Below are positions 34,625 to 44,547 of a DNA stretch of 64,000 bases, piece by piece; the stretch's first letter is position 1; every line of letters starts with the position of its first letter. Origin of the DNA: CAZOVK01 sp964583165 (GTDB taxonomy: Bacteria; Bacillota; Clostridia; Lachnospirales; WRAX01); contig CAZOVK010000001.1 of the NCBI GenBank assembly GCA_964583165.1, forward strand, positions 62,001 through 126,000, given 5' to 3'. The notes below the pieces were generated by a model. It had not been told where the DNA came from. It worked only from the letters and a program-made list of their open reading frames with translations, and searched no databases. The translations under genes and the position numbers were made by a program.

Positions 34625-36262
34625 GTGAAAAGCATTAACGGAAACACACTTAAACAAATGATTTTCGCGGGCGCTAACGCTCTGACCGAACGCCGCGACG
34701 ATGTGGACGCGCTTAACGTGTTCCCTGTGCCGGACGGCGACACGGGCACAAATATGTCACTGACAGCAATGGCGGCGGCGCAAGAAGCCGGTCGCGCTGA
34801 GGATACGGCACAGGCTGTATCGAAGGCCCTATCGCAAGGCGCGTTGCGGGGCGCCAGAGGCAACAGCGGCGTTATCCTGTCACAGTTATTCCGCGGGTTC
34901 GCTAAGGGTTTAGAGCATGTAGATGTGATACACGCGGCAGATTTGGTACGCGCGTTGAATCGCAGCGTAGAAACGGCATACAAGGCGGTCATGAAGCCCA
35001 AAGAGGGGACAATCCTAACTGTGGCAACTGCCATAGCCAACGAAGCCGAGGACAAGGCCGCCGAAACAGACGAGGTTGACGAGATTCTGGCCGCCGCGAT
35101 TTGGGCGGGTAATGAGATGCTGAAAAGGACAACGGACATGTTACCGGCATTAAAGCAAGCGAATGTTGTTGACGCGGGCGGTCAGGGTTATCTAATCTTC
35201 CTTCAATCCGCTTATGAGGTTCTCACGGGCAAAACCGTGGTCGAAATAGCCACATCCAGCCCTGCGCAAGTCAGAACGCTGACCCCAGCCGCAGAATCAA
35301 ACGCCGAAATCAAGTTTGGCTTCTGCACGGAGTTGTTTGTAGGCGTTAAGGACTTTGACAAGGCTGAGGAACTCTCTGTTTTCCTTGAAGAAATGGGCGA
35401 CTCGGTCGTTCTTGTCTGTGATGAGGACGCGATTAAGATACACGTACACACGAATGAACCGGGCAAGGTCGTAAATCATGCCCTAGCTATAGACGGTTTC
35501 AGTCTTATGAACATAAAGATTGAAAACATGCACATTCAACATTCAGAAATGAGCGTAGGCGCAAAACCCGCCGCTCAAACACCCGCAACACCTGTTGAAA
35601 TGAAAGATATCGGTTTCGTGACCGTATCTATCGGCGCGGGGTTAGACGAGCTGTTCTTAAATTTGGGCGCTGATAAGATTATCCAAGGCGGTCAGACAAT
35701 GAACCCGAGCGCGGAAGACATAGTAGCCGCTGTGAACGCCGTGAATGCGCATGATGTTATCATCTTCCCGAACAACCCGAACATCATTTTGACGGCGAAC
35801 CTTGCCGCGACAATGGTAACGGGCAAAACCGCCCACGTTGTCCCCACTCGCTCCGTACCGCAAGGTATCACAGCGCTGTGCCATTACACCCACCAAAAGG
35901 ACGCGGCGGGTAATGTCGAAGAAATGACAGAAGCCGCCAAAATGGTAGCCACGGGTCAGGTTACAACAGCCGTGCGTGATTCTATGGCAGATAACAAGGT
36001 GATTAAACAAAACGACATAATCGGGCTGACAGACGGTAAGATAACAGCCGTTGAGAGCACGCCTACAGCCGCCGCCCTTGCGCTCATTAAGGGTATGGTC
36101 ACGGATGAAACCGAGATAATCACGATTTTCTATGGTGCAGACACACCCGAGAGTGAAGCAGAAGCCCTCATGGCACAGGTGAACGAGCTTTACGGCGACA
36201 TAGAAACGGAACTGCAATCGGGCGGACAACCGCTTTACTACTATATAATCGCTGTTGAGTAG
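34625..36262 (+). CDS. DAK2 domain protein YloV/FakA-like (fatty acid kinase ATP-binding subunit)
   Basis: A 545-residue protein with an N-terminal DAK2 (Dha kinase L-like) nucleotide-binding domain. Motifs are NVFPVPDGDTGTNM (metal and ATP binding), GARGNSGVILSQLFRGF and DAGGQGYL. A middle domain and a C-terminal DegV-interacting region (about 330-545) follow. In staphylococci FakA phosphorylates fatty acids held by FakB (DegV family) proteins; no FakB is seen in this window. GTG start with AGGAGG. Second gene after the asp23-like gene. Confidence 0.9.
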   Translation: MKSINGNTLKQMIFAGANALTERRDDVDALNVFPVPDGDTGTNMSLTAMAAAQEAGRAEDTAQAVSKALSQGALRGARGNSGVILSQLFRGFAKGLEHVDVIHAADLVRALNRSVETAYKAVMKPKEGTILTVATAIANEAEDKAAETDEVDEILAAAIWAGNEMLKRTTDMLPALKQANVVDAGGQGYLIFLQSAYEVLTGKTVVEIATSSPAQVRTLTPAAESNAEIKFGFCTELFVGVKDFDKAEELSVFLEEMGDSVVLVCDEDAIKIHVHTNEPGKVVNHALAIDGFSLMNIKIENMHIQHSEMSVGAKPAAQTPATPVEMKDIGFVTVSIGAGLDELFLNLGADKIIQGGQTMNPSAEDIVAAVNAVNAHDVIIFPNNPNIILTANLAATMVTGKTAHVVPTRSVPQGITALCHYTHQKDAAGNVEEMTEAAKMVATGQVTTAVRDSMADNKVIKQNDIIGLTDGKITAVESTPTAAALALIKGMVTDETEIITIFYGADTPESEAEALMAQVNELYGDIETELQSGGQPLYYYIIAVE

Positions 36263-36270
36263 GTGAAATT

Positions 36271-37032
36271 ATGGAAACTTTCCCGATATTGGAGTTTGAC
36301 GAAGACAAGGATGCGTTCATACGCCCCGAGCGCGTGTTGAGCCGTTTAGATGTATCGGAACATTGCGTACTGTGCTTCTTTGGTGAAGCGATTGAGAAAC
36401 TGCTGGAAGAGTATCCACATAGGGTTTTGGCGCATTATCACGCGGGTTCAATACGCCTACCGCTCTATGAATTAGACTATAACGGTCAGCGCATTGCGCT
36501 TATGTTGGCGGATGTTGGCGCGCCTGTTGCGGCTTCACAGATTGAAGAACTCACGGCGTGGGGTTGCCGCAAGTTTATATGTTGCGGGGCTTGCGGCGTG
36601 TTACAAAAGGATATTGCTGTCGGGCATCTGATAGTCCCAACAGTCGCCGTCCGTGATGAGGGCACGTCCTACCACTATGCCGCGCCCTCGCGGGAGATGA
36701 ACGCGAACCCGCGTGTTGTGGCGGTGATTGAGGAAGCGTTGGCGGAACAGGGCTTGCCGTACATTAAGGCGAAAACCTGGACAACAGACGCATTTTACCG
36801 CGAAACGGCTAAGAAGATAAAACAGCGCAAGGACGAGGGCTGCGTGACTGTCGAAATGGAATGCTCGGCATATATTGCCGTTGCGGACTTCCTTGGCGTT
36901 GACTTTGGGCAGATTTTGTTCGCGGGTGATAGTTTGGCGGGTGATGTCTGGGATTCCCGCAGGTATAATGACAGAACCAGCCCACGGGAAAAGCTCCTGC
37001 GGACTGCATTACAGGTTTGTTTGAAACTATAG
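36271..37032 (+). CDS. Nucleoside phosphorylase (uridine phosphorylase type)
   Basis: A 253-residue PNP/UDP-family phosphorylase that splits nucleosides with phosphate. CCGACGVLQKDIAVGHLIVP (phosphate and base binding), EGTSYHYAAPS and the catalytic VTVEMECSAY glutamate region match the hexameric uridine-phosphorylase-like group. Exact base preference is not clear. ATG with TAGGTGAA. It is embedded in the asp23-DAK2-rarA run with tight spacing. Confidence 0.85.
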   Translation: METFPILEFDEDKDAFIRPERVLSRLDVSEHCVLCFFGEAIEKLLEEYPHRVLAHYHAGSIRLPLYELDYNGQRIALMLADVGAPVAASQIEELTAWGCRKFICCGACGVLQKDIAVGHLIVPTVAVRDEGTSYHYAAPSREMNANPRVVAVIEEALAEQGLPYIKAKTWTTDAFYRETAKKIKQRKDEGCVTVEMECSAYIAVADFLGVDFGQILFAGDSLAGDVWDSRRYNDRTSPREKLLRTALQVCLKL

Positions 37033-37038
37033 GTGTTT

Positions 37039-38361
37039 ATGGATTTATTCGAGTATCAGGCACAGCAACATATGAAGCAAAACGCGCCACTCGCGGCGCG
37101 GATGCGCCCACGGACGCTTGACGAATTTGTGGGGCAAACGCATATTGTAGGGGCCAATACGTTACTACGCCGCGCAATCACGGCGGACAGGCTCTCATCG
37201 GTCATACTCTACGGCCCGCCCGGCACAGGCAAAACCACGCTCGGGCGGATTGTCGCGAACACGACAAAGAACGCCTTCATGCAACTGAACGCGACAACGT
37301 CGGGCGTGAAGGACATTAAAGCGACGGTCGAAGAAGCGCGAAACCTTCTTGGGCGCGAACGCCGCCGCACAATCGTCTATATAGACGAGATTCACCGCTT
37401 TAACAAGTCACAGCAAGACGCGTTACTGCCACACGTAGAGGACGGCACGCTTATTCTCATGGGCGCGACGACAGAAAACCCCTACTTTGAGGTCAATAAC
37501 GCGTTGTTGTCGCGCTCGATTGTGTTCGAGTTCTCCCGTTTGTCGCAGAGCGATATAGAAAAGCTGTTACGCCGCGCATTGACCGACACGGAGCGCGGCT
37601 TGGGTAATATGAAGATAGAAATAGAAGACGAAGCCGTTTCTTTCCTTGCGGATATGGCAGACGGTGACGCGCGGTCAGCCCTAAACGCCATTGAACTCGC
37701 CGCCCAAACCACAGAACCCACTACAGACGGCATAATTCACATAGATATGGCCGTGGCGCAAGAGTGTATTCAACGCCGCGCCCTCGGTTATGACCGTGAC
37801 GGCGACAACCATTACGACACAATCAGCGCATTCATCAAGTCTATGCGCGGCTCTGACCCCGATGCGGCGGTTTATTACCTAGCGCGTATGATTCACGCAG
37901 GAGAAGACCCGCGGTTCATAGCGCGGCGTATAGTCATTTGCGCGGCGGAGGACGTGAGCCTAGCCGACCCACACGCGCTTCTTGTGGCGCAAGCCGCTGC
38001 CGATGCCGTGAATTTCATAGGTATGCCCGAAGGGCGCATTATTCTAGCAGAAGCCGCCATTTATGTGGCATGTGCCCCCAAAAGCAATTCAGCGAGTACC
38101 GCGATTGACAATGCGCTTGAATATGTCAGAACCCGCTATATCTCGGGCGTGCCGCGCCACTTAAAGGACGCGAGTTACGCAAACGCGGGAAAACTCGGCA
38201 ACGGCATAGGTTATAAATATGCTCACTTATACCCCGGGCACTACGTGAAACAACAGTATTTACCCGACGAACTGGTAGGCACAGTCTTTTATGAGCCTTC
38301 ACAGAACGGCATAGAGAAACGTATTTCTGAATATCTGGAGAAAATCAAGCAATGGCAATAG
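37039..38361 (+). CDS. rarA: Replication-associated recombination protein A (RarA/MgsA)
   Basis: A 440-residue AAA+ protein acting at stalled replication forks. N-terminal MRPRTLDEFVGQTHI, Walker A GPPGTGKTTLGR, Walker B IVYIDEIHRFNKSQQDALLP and sensor GATTENPYFEVN are diagnostic. The C-terminal tetramerisation part with YPGHYVKQQYLPDEL is complete. A GTG at 37033 (directly after the previous stop) is an alternative start. The 3' end overlaps tilS-hpt by 10 bases. Confidence 0.95.
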   Translation: MDLFEYQAQQHMKQNAPLAARMRPRTLDEFVGQTHIVGANTLLRRAITADRLSSVILYGPPGTGKTTLGRIVANTTKNAFMQLNATTSGVKDIKATVEEARNLLGRERRRTIVYIDEIHRFNKSQQDALLPHVEDGTLILMGATTENPYFEVNNALLSRSIVFEFSRLSQSDIEKLLRRALTDTERGLGNMKIEIEDEAVSFLADMADGDARSALNAIELAAQTTEPTTDGIIHIDMAVAQECIQRRALGYDRDGDNHYDTISAFIKSMRGSDPDAAVYYLARMIHAGEDPRFIARRIVICAAEDVSLADPHALLVAQAAADAVNFIGMPEGRIILAEAAIYVACAPKSNSASTAIDNALEYVRTRYISGVPRHLKDASYANAGKLGNGIGYKYAHLYPGHYVKQQYLPDELVGTVFYEPSQNGIEKRISEYLEKIKQWQ

Positions 38362-40271
38362 CGACACTAGAAAAAACAGCGGACAAGACGATATCTGAAT
38401 ATAACATGCTCAAGCCGGGGGATTCTGTTCTTATCGGACTGTCGGGCGGGGCGGATTCCGTCGCGCTCTTTCACTATTTATGCGGTTTGCGTGAGAAAAT
38501 GGGTTTAACGCTCATAGCGGGGCATATAAATCATATGTTACGCGGTGAAGACAGCTTTAATGATGAAGAGTTTTGCCGCGAATTATGCGCGCGGTGTAAC
38601 GTGGAGTTTATGTTTTTTCGCGCGAACTGCAAGTTGTGGGCAGAGAATACGCGTGTTTCTATAGAAACGGCGGGGCGTAACATGAGGCGCTTGTTTTTGG
38701 GCGAGTGGGCGAGAAACCACAACGCAAGAGTTGCGCTGGCTCATAACCAGAACGATAACGCCGAAACCATGTTCATGAGGCTTTGCCGTGGCACGGGCAC
38801 TACGGGGCTGTCGGGTATTGCGCCCGTTTCTGAAAATATCGTGCGCCCTCTAATCTTCGTCCCGCGTGAGCGGATTATCGAGTATTTGACAAGGCAGGGA
38901 CTCACCTATCGTGATGATGACACTAACGCCGACACTGTTTATACACGCAACTATATAAGGCACGAAATCATACCGCGGCTGACCGAACGCCTAAACCCCA
39001 ACCTACTGAACGGTTTGACCGACATGGCGCGTATGTTCGGCGAAGAAAACGACTACCTTGAACAGCTCGCGTCTGAAGCGTTTAGGTCTAGCGTAAAAAC
39101 GGGCGTGGGTTATGCGTCGGTGAACGTAACGACAATCGCCCCGTTTCACCCCGTTATTAAACGCCGCGTCATACGTATGGCAATCAGCCAAATATGGGGG
39201 CACAACAACGACTACGGCATGACACATATCGAAGCCGTTATGTCGCTGTTTGATAAACAATCGGGTAAGTACGTAACCTTACCTTACAACCTCATAGCCG
39301 AAAGATTACAAAGCGCCGTGGTGTTACGCCGCCGTGAACAGGCATTCGCGCCGTTTTCCCAAGAAATCAGGTTAGACACACCGATACACCTTGCCGAAAC
39401 AGACGAAACAATAATTATTTCAAGAAGAAAAAATATTGCAAATTATGTCTGTACAAACTATTTTAGTAATGATAAAATAAGAAATGGTTTATATCTACGC
39501 AACCGCCGCGACGGCGATACGGTAAAAATCGTCGGGGTAGGGCGGCGAAAGCTTAAAGACGTGTTTATAGACAAAAAGATTCCGCGCCATGAGCGTGACG
39601 CAATACCGCTTGTAACGGACGGCGACAGTGTCGTTTGTGTTCGGGGCATACTCACAAGCGCAGAATACCATATAGGAGTGGATACGGCTGATGTACTTTA
39701 TGTGCACACGAATAAAATATCCCGGGGGGACAATATAATGAAAGAACAGGTAACGGAGCTGATAGCAACAGAGGTCGTAAGGGCGCGTGTCGAAGAACTC
39801 GCCGCGCAGATTTCTAAGGATTTTGAGGGCGAAACGCTCATGCTCATCTGTGTGTTAAAGGGCGGCGTAATGTTTATGACAGAACTGGCGAAAAACTTGA
39901 AGCTTCAAACGGAGTTTGGGTTTTTAGACATCTCAAGTTACGGCGCAAGCACCATATCAAGCGGCAACCCCGTTTTGGGCAGAGATTTGGATATGGACTT
40001 AACGGGCAAGAACGTCCTGTTGGTTGAGGACATTATAGACACGGGGCGCACGCTCGCCAAACTCGTTGAGCATATAAATACGAAGAACCCTAAACAACTA
40101 AAGCTCATCACACTTCTGGACAAGCCGGCGCGGCGCGTGGTTTTTAACCTACACCCCGATTATATTGGTTTCTCCATACCCGATGAGTTTGTAGTAGGTT
40201 ATGGGCTTGACTATGACCAGCGTTACCGCAACCTGCCGTATATCGGTACATTGCGCTTTATAGAAGAATAA
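38352..40271 (+). CDS. Fused tRNA(Ile)-lysidine synthase TilS and hypoxanthine phosphoribosyltransferase Hpt
   Basis: One 639-residue reading frame. Residues 1-462 are TilS, which converts cytidine-34 of tRNA-Ile(CAU) to lysidine: PP-loop IGLSGGADSVALF, AGHINHMLRG, and the C-terminal RNRRDGDTVKIVGVGRRKLKDVFID. Residues 463-639 are a full Hpt of purine salvage: KGGVMFMTELAKNL, VEDIIDTGRTLAK (PRPP loop) and VGYGLDYDQRYRNLPYIG. No stop separates them. An internal ATG at 39738, with a GGGGGG stretch nine bases upstream, could also give free Hpt. Listeria has a comparable bifunctional protein. ftsH follows, the usual tilS-hpt-ftsH order. Confidence 0.93.
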   Translation: MAIATLEKTADKTISEYNMLKPGDSVLIGLSGGADSVALFHYLCGLREKMGLTLIAGHINHMLRGEDSFNDEEFCRELCARCNVEFMFFRANCKLWAENTRVSIETAGRNMRRLFLGEWARNHNARVALAHNQNDNAETMFMRLCRGTGTTGLSGIAPVSENIVRPLIFVPRERIIEYLTRQGLTYRDDDTNADTVYTRNYIRHEIIPRLTERLNPNLLNGLTDMARMFGEENDYLEQLASEAFRSSVKTGVGYASVNVTTIAPFHPVIKRRVIRMAISQIWGHNNDYGMTHIEAVMSLFDKQSGKYVTLPYNLIAERLQSAVVLRRREQAFAPFSQEIRLDTPIHLAETDETIIISRRKNIANYVCTNYFSNDKIRNGLYLRNRRDGDTVKIVGVGRRKLKDVFIDKKIPRHERDAIPLVTDGDSVVCVRGILTSAEYHIGVDTADVLYVHTNKISRGDNIMKEQVTELIATEVVRARVEELAAQISKDFEGETLMLICVLKGGVMFMTELAKNLKLQTEFGFLDISSYGASTISSGNPVLGRDLDMDLTGKNVLLVEDIIDTGRTLAKLVEHINTKNPKQLKLITLLDKPARRVVFNLHPDYIGFSIPDEFVVGYGLDYDQRYRNLPYIGTLRFIEE

Positions 40272-40340
40272 TAAGCCTGAGGGAACGTAGGGGCGCGTAC
40301 CGCGTTCGTTACAACCCCAAGGCATTAGGAAGGAGCTTTC

Positions 40341-42329
40341 ATGAAGTACGCAAAAAGCATGAGCATCTATGTCATCATATTTGCTTTCATCATTCTTGCC
40401 GTTATCGCGCTCAAGATGGCGAACCCGCTGACGGTTGAAACGCCTTACTCATATTCTGATTTAGTGCGTGATTTAGAGGCGAACCGCGTTAAAAAGGTTG
40501 AGCTTATCGGCGACCCCGATACGGTTTTCGCGGCAACGGCGGCTATTGCGCTTAAAACGGGCGACACCACATCAACAGAGAGCAACATCAAAACCGTTGA
40601 AGTCCTAGACGTCGCGGGATTCATGGAGAAAATGAATGAATACGCGGCAAAGAACACCGATTTGGTTATCACAACCAAACTTCCGCCCAAAACAAACGCG
40701 CTGTTAAGCCTTATAACGCCGTTTATCTTTCTGATTGTAGCCATTTTCATCATGGTGTTCATGGTTCAAACGATGCAAGGCGCGGGTGGTAATGGGCGCG
40801 GCGTGATGAACTTTGGTAAGAGCAAGGCACGTGTCAGCACAGACGAGAAGAAGCGCGTCACGTTTGAGCAAGTCGCGGGGCTTGACGAAGAAAAGGCAGA
40901 GCTTGCCGAAATAGTTGAGTTTTTGAAAGCGCCCAAAAAATTTACTGACATTGGCGCAAGAATACCTAAGGGCGTTCTGCTTGTAGGCCCTCCGGGTACG
41001 GGTAAAACCTATCTCGCGCGTGCTTGCGCGGGTGAAGCGGGCGTGCCGTTCTTTAGTATCTCTGGTTCTGACTTCGTTGAAATGTTCGTCGGCGTGGGCG
41101 CGTCACGCGTACGCGATTTGTTTGAACAGGCGAAAAAGAACAGCCCCTGTATCATCTTCATTGACGAAATTGACGCGGTTGGGCGCAGACGTGGCGCGGG
41201 CTTAGGCGGCGGTCACGACGAGCGCGAACAGACATTAAACCAATTGCTCGTTGAAATGGACGGTTTCGGCGTAAACGAGGGCATCATCATTGTCGCGGCG
41301 ACAAACCGCCCCGACATACTTGACCCGGCGCTATTACGTCCGGGGCGTTTTGACAGACAAGTAACCGTGGGCATACCCGACGCGAAAGGGCGCGAGGGCG
41401 TTCTCCGTGTTCATGCCAAGGGCAAACAGATTGCGGCTGAGGTAGACCTAAGACTGGTCGCCCAAACCACACCCGGTTTCACACCCGCCGATTTGGAGAA
41501 TCTATTAAACGAAGCCGCACTGTTGGCGGCGCGTCACGACAAAACACAAATAGATATGACCGATTTGCGTCAAGCGCTCATAAAGGTTGGCGTAGGTACA
41601 GAGAAAAAGAGCCGCGTGGTTTCTGACCGCGACAGACGTATTACCGCTTACCACGAAGCCGGTCACGCGATTCTGCACGAGGTTCTGCCACAGCTTGAAC
41701 CCGTTCACATCGTGTCCGTAATACCGACGGGGCGTGGAGCGGCGGGTTATACCATGTGGTTGCCGGGTGACGATAACAGCCACATAACGAAGAAGTTCCT
41801 GCAAGAAACGATAGTGGCCATGCTGGGCGGTCGCGCCGCCGAATTCCTTGTGATAGAAGACATCACAACAGGCGCCTCAAACGACATCGAACGCGCAACA
41901 AAAATGGCGCGTAACATGGTCACGAAGTTCGGTATGTCAGACGTGCTGGGGCCGATTCAGTTCGGCGATGACAACGACGAGGTATTTATCGGGCGCGATT
42001 TGGCGCATTCACGCAACTATGGCGAGGGTATCGCTAGTATGATAGACAGCGAAATCAAACGTATTGTTGACGATGCCTACCGCGAAGCCATCGAAATCCT
42101 CAGAAAGTATATGGACATAGTGCATTCCTGCGCCGAGCTTTTGATTAAGAATGAGAAAATCACGGGTGATGAGTTCCGCGCTTTGTTCGGCGACAACCTA
42201 CCCGATAAGTTGGTACCGCGCAAGGTCAACTTCATGGCTGAACCGTCAATAGACATTGCGCCTGAGCTTCCGAACACAGACACAACACCTGAAAACAAAG
42301 GCGGAAAGGACGATTATGCAGGGGTATAA
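40341..42329 (+). CDS. ftsH: ATP-dependent zinc metalloprotease FtsH
   Basis: A 662-residue membrane AAA+ protease for quality control of membrane and regulatory proteins. Two membrane helices (about 8-28 and 115-137) flank a periplasmic/extracellular part. Then come Walker A GPPGTGKTYLARA, Walker B FIDEIDAVGRRRG, the second-region-of-homology arginine segment RPGRFDRQV and the zinc motif HEAGH. ATG with AGGAAGGAG. The 3' end overlaps the NUDIX gene by 14 bases. Confidence 0.97.
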   Translation: MKYAKSMSIYVIIFAFIILAVIALKMANPLTVETPYSYSDLVRDLEANRVKKVELIGDPDTVFAATAAIALKTGDTTSTESNIKTVEVLDVAGFMEKMNEYAAKNTDLVITTKLPPKTNALLSLITPFIFLIVAIFIMVFMVQTMQGAGGNGRGVMNFGKSKARVSTDEKKRVTFEQVAGLDEEKAELAEIVEFLKAPKKFTDIGARIPKGVLLVGPPGTGKTYLARACAGEAGVPFFSISGSDFVEMFVGVGASRVRDLFEQAKKNSPCIIFIDEIDAVGRRRGAGLGGGHDEREQTLNQLLVEMDGFGVNEGIIIVAATNRPDILDPALLRPGRFDRQVTVGIPDAKGREGVLRVHAKGKQIAAEVDLRLVAQTTPGFTPADLENLLNEAALLAARHDKTQIDMTDLRQALIKVGVGTEKKSRVVSDRDRRITAYHEAGHAILHEVLPQLEPVHIVSVIPTGRGAAGYTMWLPGDDNSHITKKFLQETIVAMLGGRAAEFLVIEDITTGASNDIERATKMARNMVTKFGMSDVLGPIQFGDDNDEVFIGRDLAHSRNYGEGIASMIDSEIKRIVDDAYREAIEILRKYMDIVHSCAELLIKNEKITGDEFRALFGDNLPDKLVPRKVNFMAEPSIDIAPELPNTDTTPENKGGKDDYAGV

Positions 42330-42735
42330 CTGCATAATCGTATACAGCCCCGACACACAAAATATTCTGTTCTGCAAGCGCGAAAAAGAGCCGTATTTAG
42401 GGTTATACAATCTCGTTGGCGGCAAGATTGAGCCAAATGAGAACGGAATAGACGCGGCGTATCGCGAATTGAGTGAAGAAACAGGCATTACACGCGCCGA
42501 TATAACACTCACGCATGTAATGACCTTCACCTATCCGCTTCAAGACTGTTATGTAGAGGTTTATGGCGGTCGCCTAAAGGCGACTTTGTCGCTGGTGCGC
42601 GAAGCCCATGAACTGACGTGGTTACCCGCTGACGGTGAGTACTTCGATATGAGAAAGTATGCGGGTGAGGGCAATATCGGGCATATGATTGAACAAGTGA
42701 AGATGTACCGAGATACGATACTGGGGCGGCTTTAG
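42316..42735 (+). CDS. NUDIX hydrolase (MutT-like)
   Basis: A 139-residue protein with a perfect NUDIX box (GX5EX7REUXEEXGU) spanning GGKIEPNENGIDAAYRELSE and the following ETGI. The start at 42316 has AAAGGA and lies inside the ftsH end; the frame is open 60 bases upstream without a site. Candidate roles are cleaning oxidised or damaged nucleotides; the substrate cannot be read. Its stop codon lies in the loop of the terminator hairpin. Confidence 0.9.
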   Translation: MQGYNCIIVYSPDTQNILFCKREKEPYLGLYNLVGGKIEPNENGIDAAYRELSEETGITRADITLTHVMTFTYPLQDCYVEVYGGRLKATLSLVREAHELTWLPADGEYFDMRKYAGEGNIGHMIEQVKMYRDTILGRL

Positions 42736-42745
42736 CCGCCCTTTT
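42724..42745 (+). terminator. Terminator of the asp23-to-NUDIX operon
   Basis: GGGCGGC-TTTA-GCCGCCC hairpin (42724-42741) followed by TTTT. It includes the NUDIX stop codon and ends the run that began at 34250. Confidence 0.85.
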
Positions 42746-42769
42746 GTAATATCGCCCGTATTATAACGG

Positions 42770-43183
42770 TCATTCGAGCCAAAAAATCATCTGCTCCATA
42801 ATCAGCCCGACAGCGAACCAAACAGGCGCGTAGTCGAGACGTATAACACCGTTTATATTAAGCCGAGCCTTGCTGTAGTCCCAAGGGCATATGCCAAAGT
42901 GTTTGAGAAGACTCCCCGTGATATACTCCGCCGCAAAGATACAAATAACATAAACACCCCCCCGAAAAATCAGCGGATACGGAGCGACCAAACGCGCAAT
43001 AGGGCCCAGAAACGCCGCCAGCCCATATATAAAAAACATCCAAATACTCGTGTTGGCGACAAGTCTGAAATCGCGCTTTATGGCCGAACCCAAACCTGTC
43101 CACACGACCTCCATACACCAACCGAGCATACCGAAAAGCATAAATTGAATAATCATATTCTTATATTTGTCAAACACGCGCAC
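42770..43183 (-). CDS. Putative ABC-transporter permease-like membrane protein (PF06541-type)
   Basis: A 137-residue protein with about four membrane helices. FMLFGMLGWCMEVVW near the start and CPWDYSKARLNINGVIRLDYAPVWF near the end match the small family annotated as putative ABC transporter permease, whose transport role is unproven. The GTG at 43183 lacks a Shine-Dalgarno; an internal ATG at 43156 is an alternative. Single leftward gene between two rightward units. Confidence 0.72.
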   Translation of the reverse strand: MRVFDKYKNMIIQFMLFGMLGWCMEVVWTGLGSAIKRDFRLVANTSIWMFFIYGLAAFLGPIARLVAPYPLIFRGGVYVICIFAAEYITGSLLKHFGICPWDYSKARLNINGVIRLDYAPVWFAVGLIMEQMIFWLE

Positions 43184-43265
43184 AAAAATGTTAGTAAAAT
43201 CATGAAACGCGCAAACCGAAAATCAAGCATATAATACAGTAGGCTTTTTGGATAGGGGCGGTATT

Positions 43266-43532
43266 ATGTTTTTCGACAGCCAAATGAACGCATTATTGTC
43301 AATGGATTTATTGAGGTGTCTTAGCCAAGGCAATATGACCCTGTTGCAGTTTAACGCGATACAAGATATTTTGATTCGGCTCAATATACCCTACGCCGTT
43401 GAATTCACAAGCGGCACGCGCAAGGACACGCCGCAGATTGTGTTAAATATCTATATTAACCCTGTGACAAGCATAGTTTTCACCATTGACTTAGGTCAAG
43501 GTGGCAACGGGCAAGCGTCGTCTAGTGTCTAG
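43266..43532 (+). CDS. Hypothetical small protein
   Basis: An 88-residue protein with no recognised family. The ATG at 43266 follows AGGGGCGG; a TTG at 43248 is an alternative. The C-terminal half has alternating hydrophobics (IVLNIYINPVTSIVFTIDL) suggestive of beta strands. It lies just before the ptb-like gene's own promoter. Confidence 0.5.
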   Translation: MFFDSQMNALLSMDLLRCLSQGNMTLLQFNAIQDILIRLNIPYAVEFTSGTRKDTPQIVLNIYINPVTSIVFTIDLGQGGNGQASSSV

Positions 43533-43544
43533 TTTCTTTTTGTC

Positions 43545-43573
43545 GTGACAAACCTTATGTGTTGTATTATAAT
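43545..43573 (+). promoter_or_regulatory. Promoter of the phosphotransbutyrylase-like gene
   Basis: GTGACA (43545-43550), 17-base spacer, TATAAT (43568-43573). The predicted start near 43580 makes the ATG at 43582 nearly leaderless and supports the downstream ATG at 43603. Confidence 0.6.
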
Positions 43574-43602
43574 GTAAGCAAATGACGCAATCGGGGTGTT
43601 TT

Positions 43603-44487
43603 ATGTATAGAGATTTTATTGACTTACGGGAGAAGGCGAGAAAAACGGCGGGTGGCACGGTCTGTGTCGCGGCGGCGGCCGACAGAGATGTGTTGGAAGC
43701 TATCGCCATAATGGAGCGCGAGGGCATCGGACAAGCCATACTCGTTGGCGACAAGGAAGCTATTTCGAGGCTTTGCGGTGAACTGGGTATAAAGAAGGCC
43801 GAAATCGTTGAAGCCGAGAACGATATTGACGCGGCGCAAAAGGCTGTTGAGATAGTCAAAAGCGGACGCGCACAGGTTCTGATGAAAGGTTTAGTCAATA
43901 CGGCCGATTTTATGCGCGCTGTTTTGAATGGCGAAAACGGTTTGAGAACGGGGCGACTTATCAGCCATTTGGCGGCGTATGAAGTGCCCGGGCGTGAGAA
44001 GCTTTTGTTTTTGACCGACGGGGGCATGAATATTGCGCCTGATTTGGAGCAAAAAAAGCAGATTCTCGAAAATGCCATGGATTTGTTGGCGCGTATGGGT
44101 ATTGAAGAGCCCAAAGTGGCTGTTCTGTCAGCGAATGAGAAGCCGTCACCTAAGCTGGTATCCAGTGTTGACGCGGCAGAGCTTGTGAAAATGCGCGAAG
44201 ACGGTATCATCACGCGTGGCATAATCGAGGGGCCGATTGCGCTTGATGTGGCGATAAGCCCCATGGCCGCTAAACATAAGGGCATAACAAGCCGCATAAC
44301 GGGCGACGTTGACATCTTTTTAGTCCCCAATATCGACGCGGGCAATATCTTCGGGAAAACCCTCACATATTTCGCAAACGCGAAAATGGCGGGGCTAATT
44401 CTCGGCGCAAGCGCACCCATCGTACTGACCAGCCGCTCGGATTCAGCCGAAGCGAAGTTTAACGCGATTGTCTGGGCGTTGGCATAG
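43603..44487 (+). CDS. Phosphate butyryl/acetyltransferase family protein
   Basis: A 294-residue PTA_PTB-family enzyme, interconverting acyl-CoA and acyl-phosphate. Characteristic segments: VLMKGLVNTADFMRAVLN, LFLTDGGMNIAPDLEQK, LSANEKPSP and DIFLVPNIDAGNIFGKTL. Phosphate butyryltransferase is the closest type by length. No butyrate kinase gene is adjacent, so a role in butyrate formation is possible but not shown. Start chosen at 43603 (CGGGGTG site) over 43582. Confidence 0.87.
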   Translation: MYRDFIDLREKARKTAGGTVCVAAAADRDVLEAIAIMEREGIGQAILVGDKEAISRLCGELGIKKAEIVEAENDIDAAQKAVEIVKSGRAQVLMKGLVNTADFMRAVLNGENGLRTGRLISHLAAYEVPGREKLLFLTDGGMNIAPDLEQKKQILENAMDLLARMGIEEPKVAVLSANEKPSPKLVSSVDAAELVKMREDGIITRGIIEGPIALDVAISPMAAKHKGITSRITGDVDIFLVPNIDAGNIFGKTLTYFANAKMAGLILGASAPIVLTSRSDSAEAKFNAIVWALA

Positions 44488-44547
44488 TTTGAGAAACCGC
44501 TTTAACGTGGTATTATATACAGTATCTTCATTATAATCGGGGTTTTT

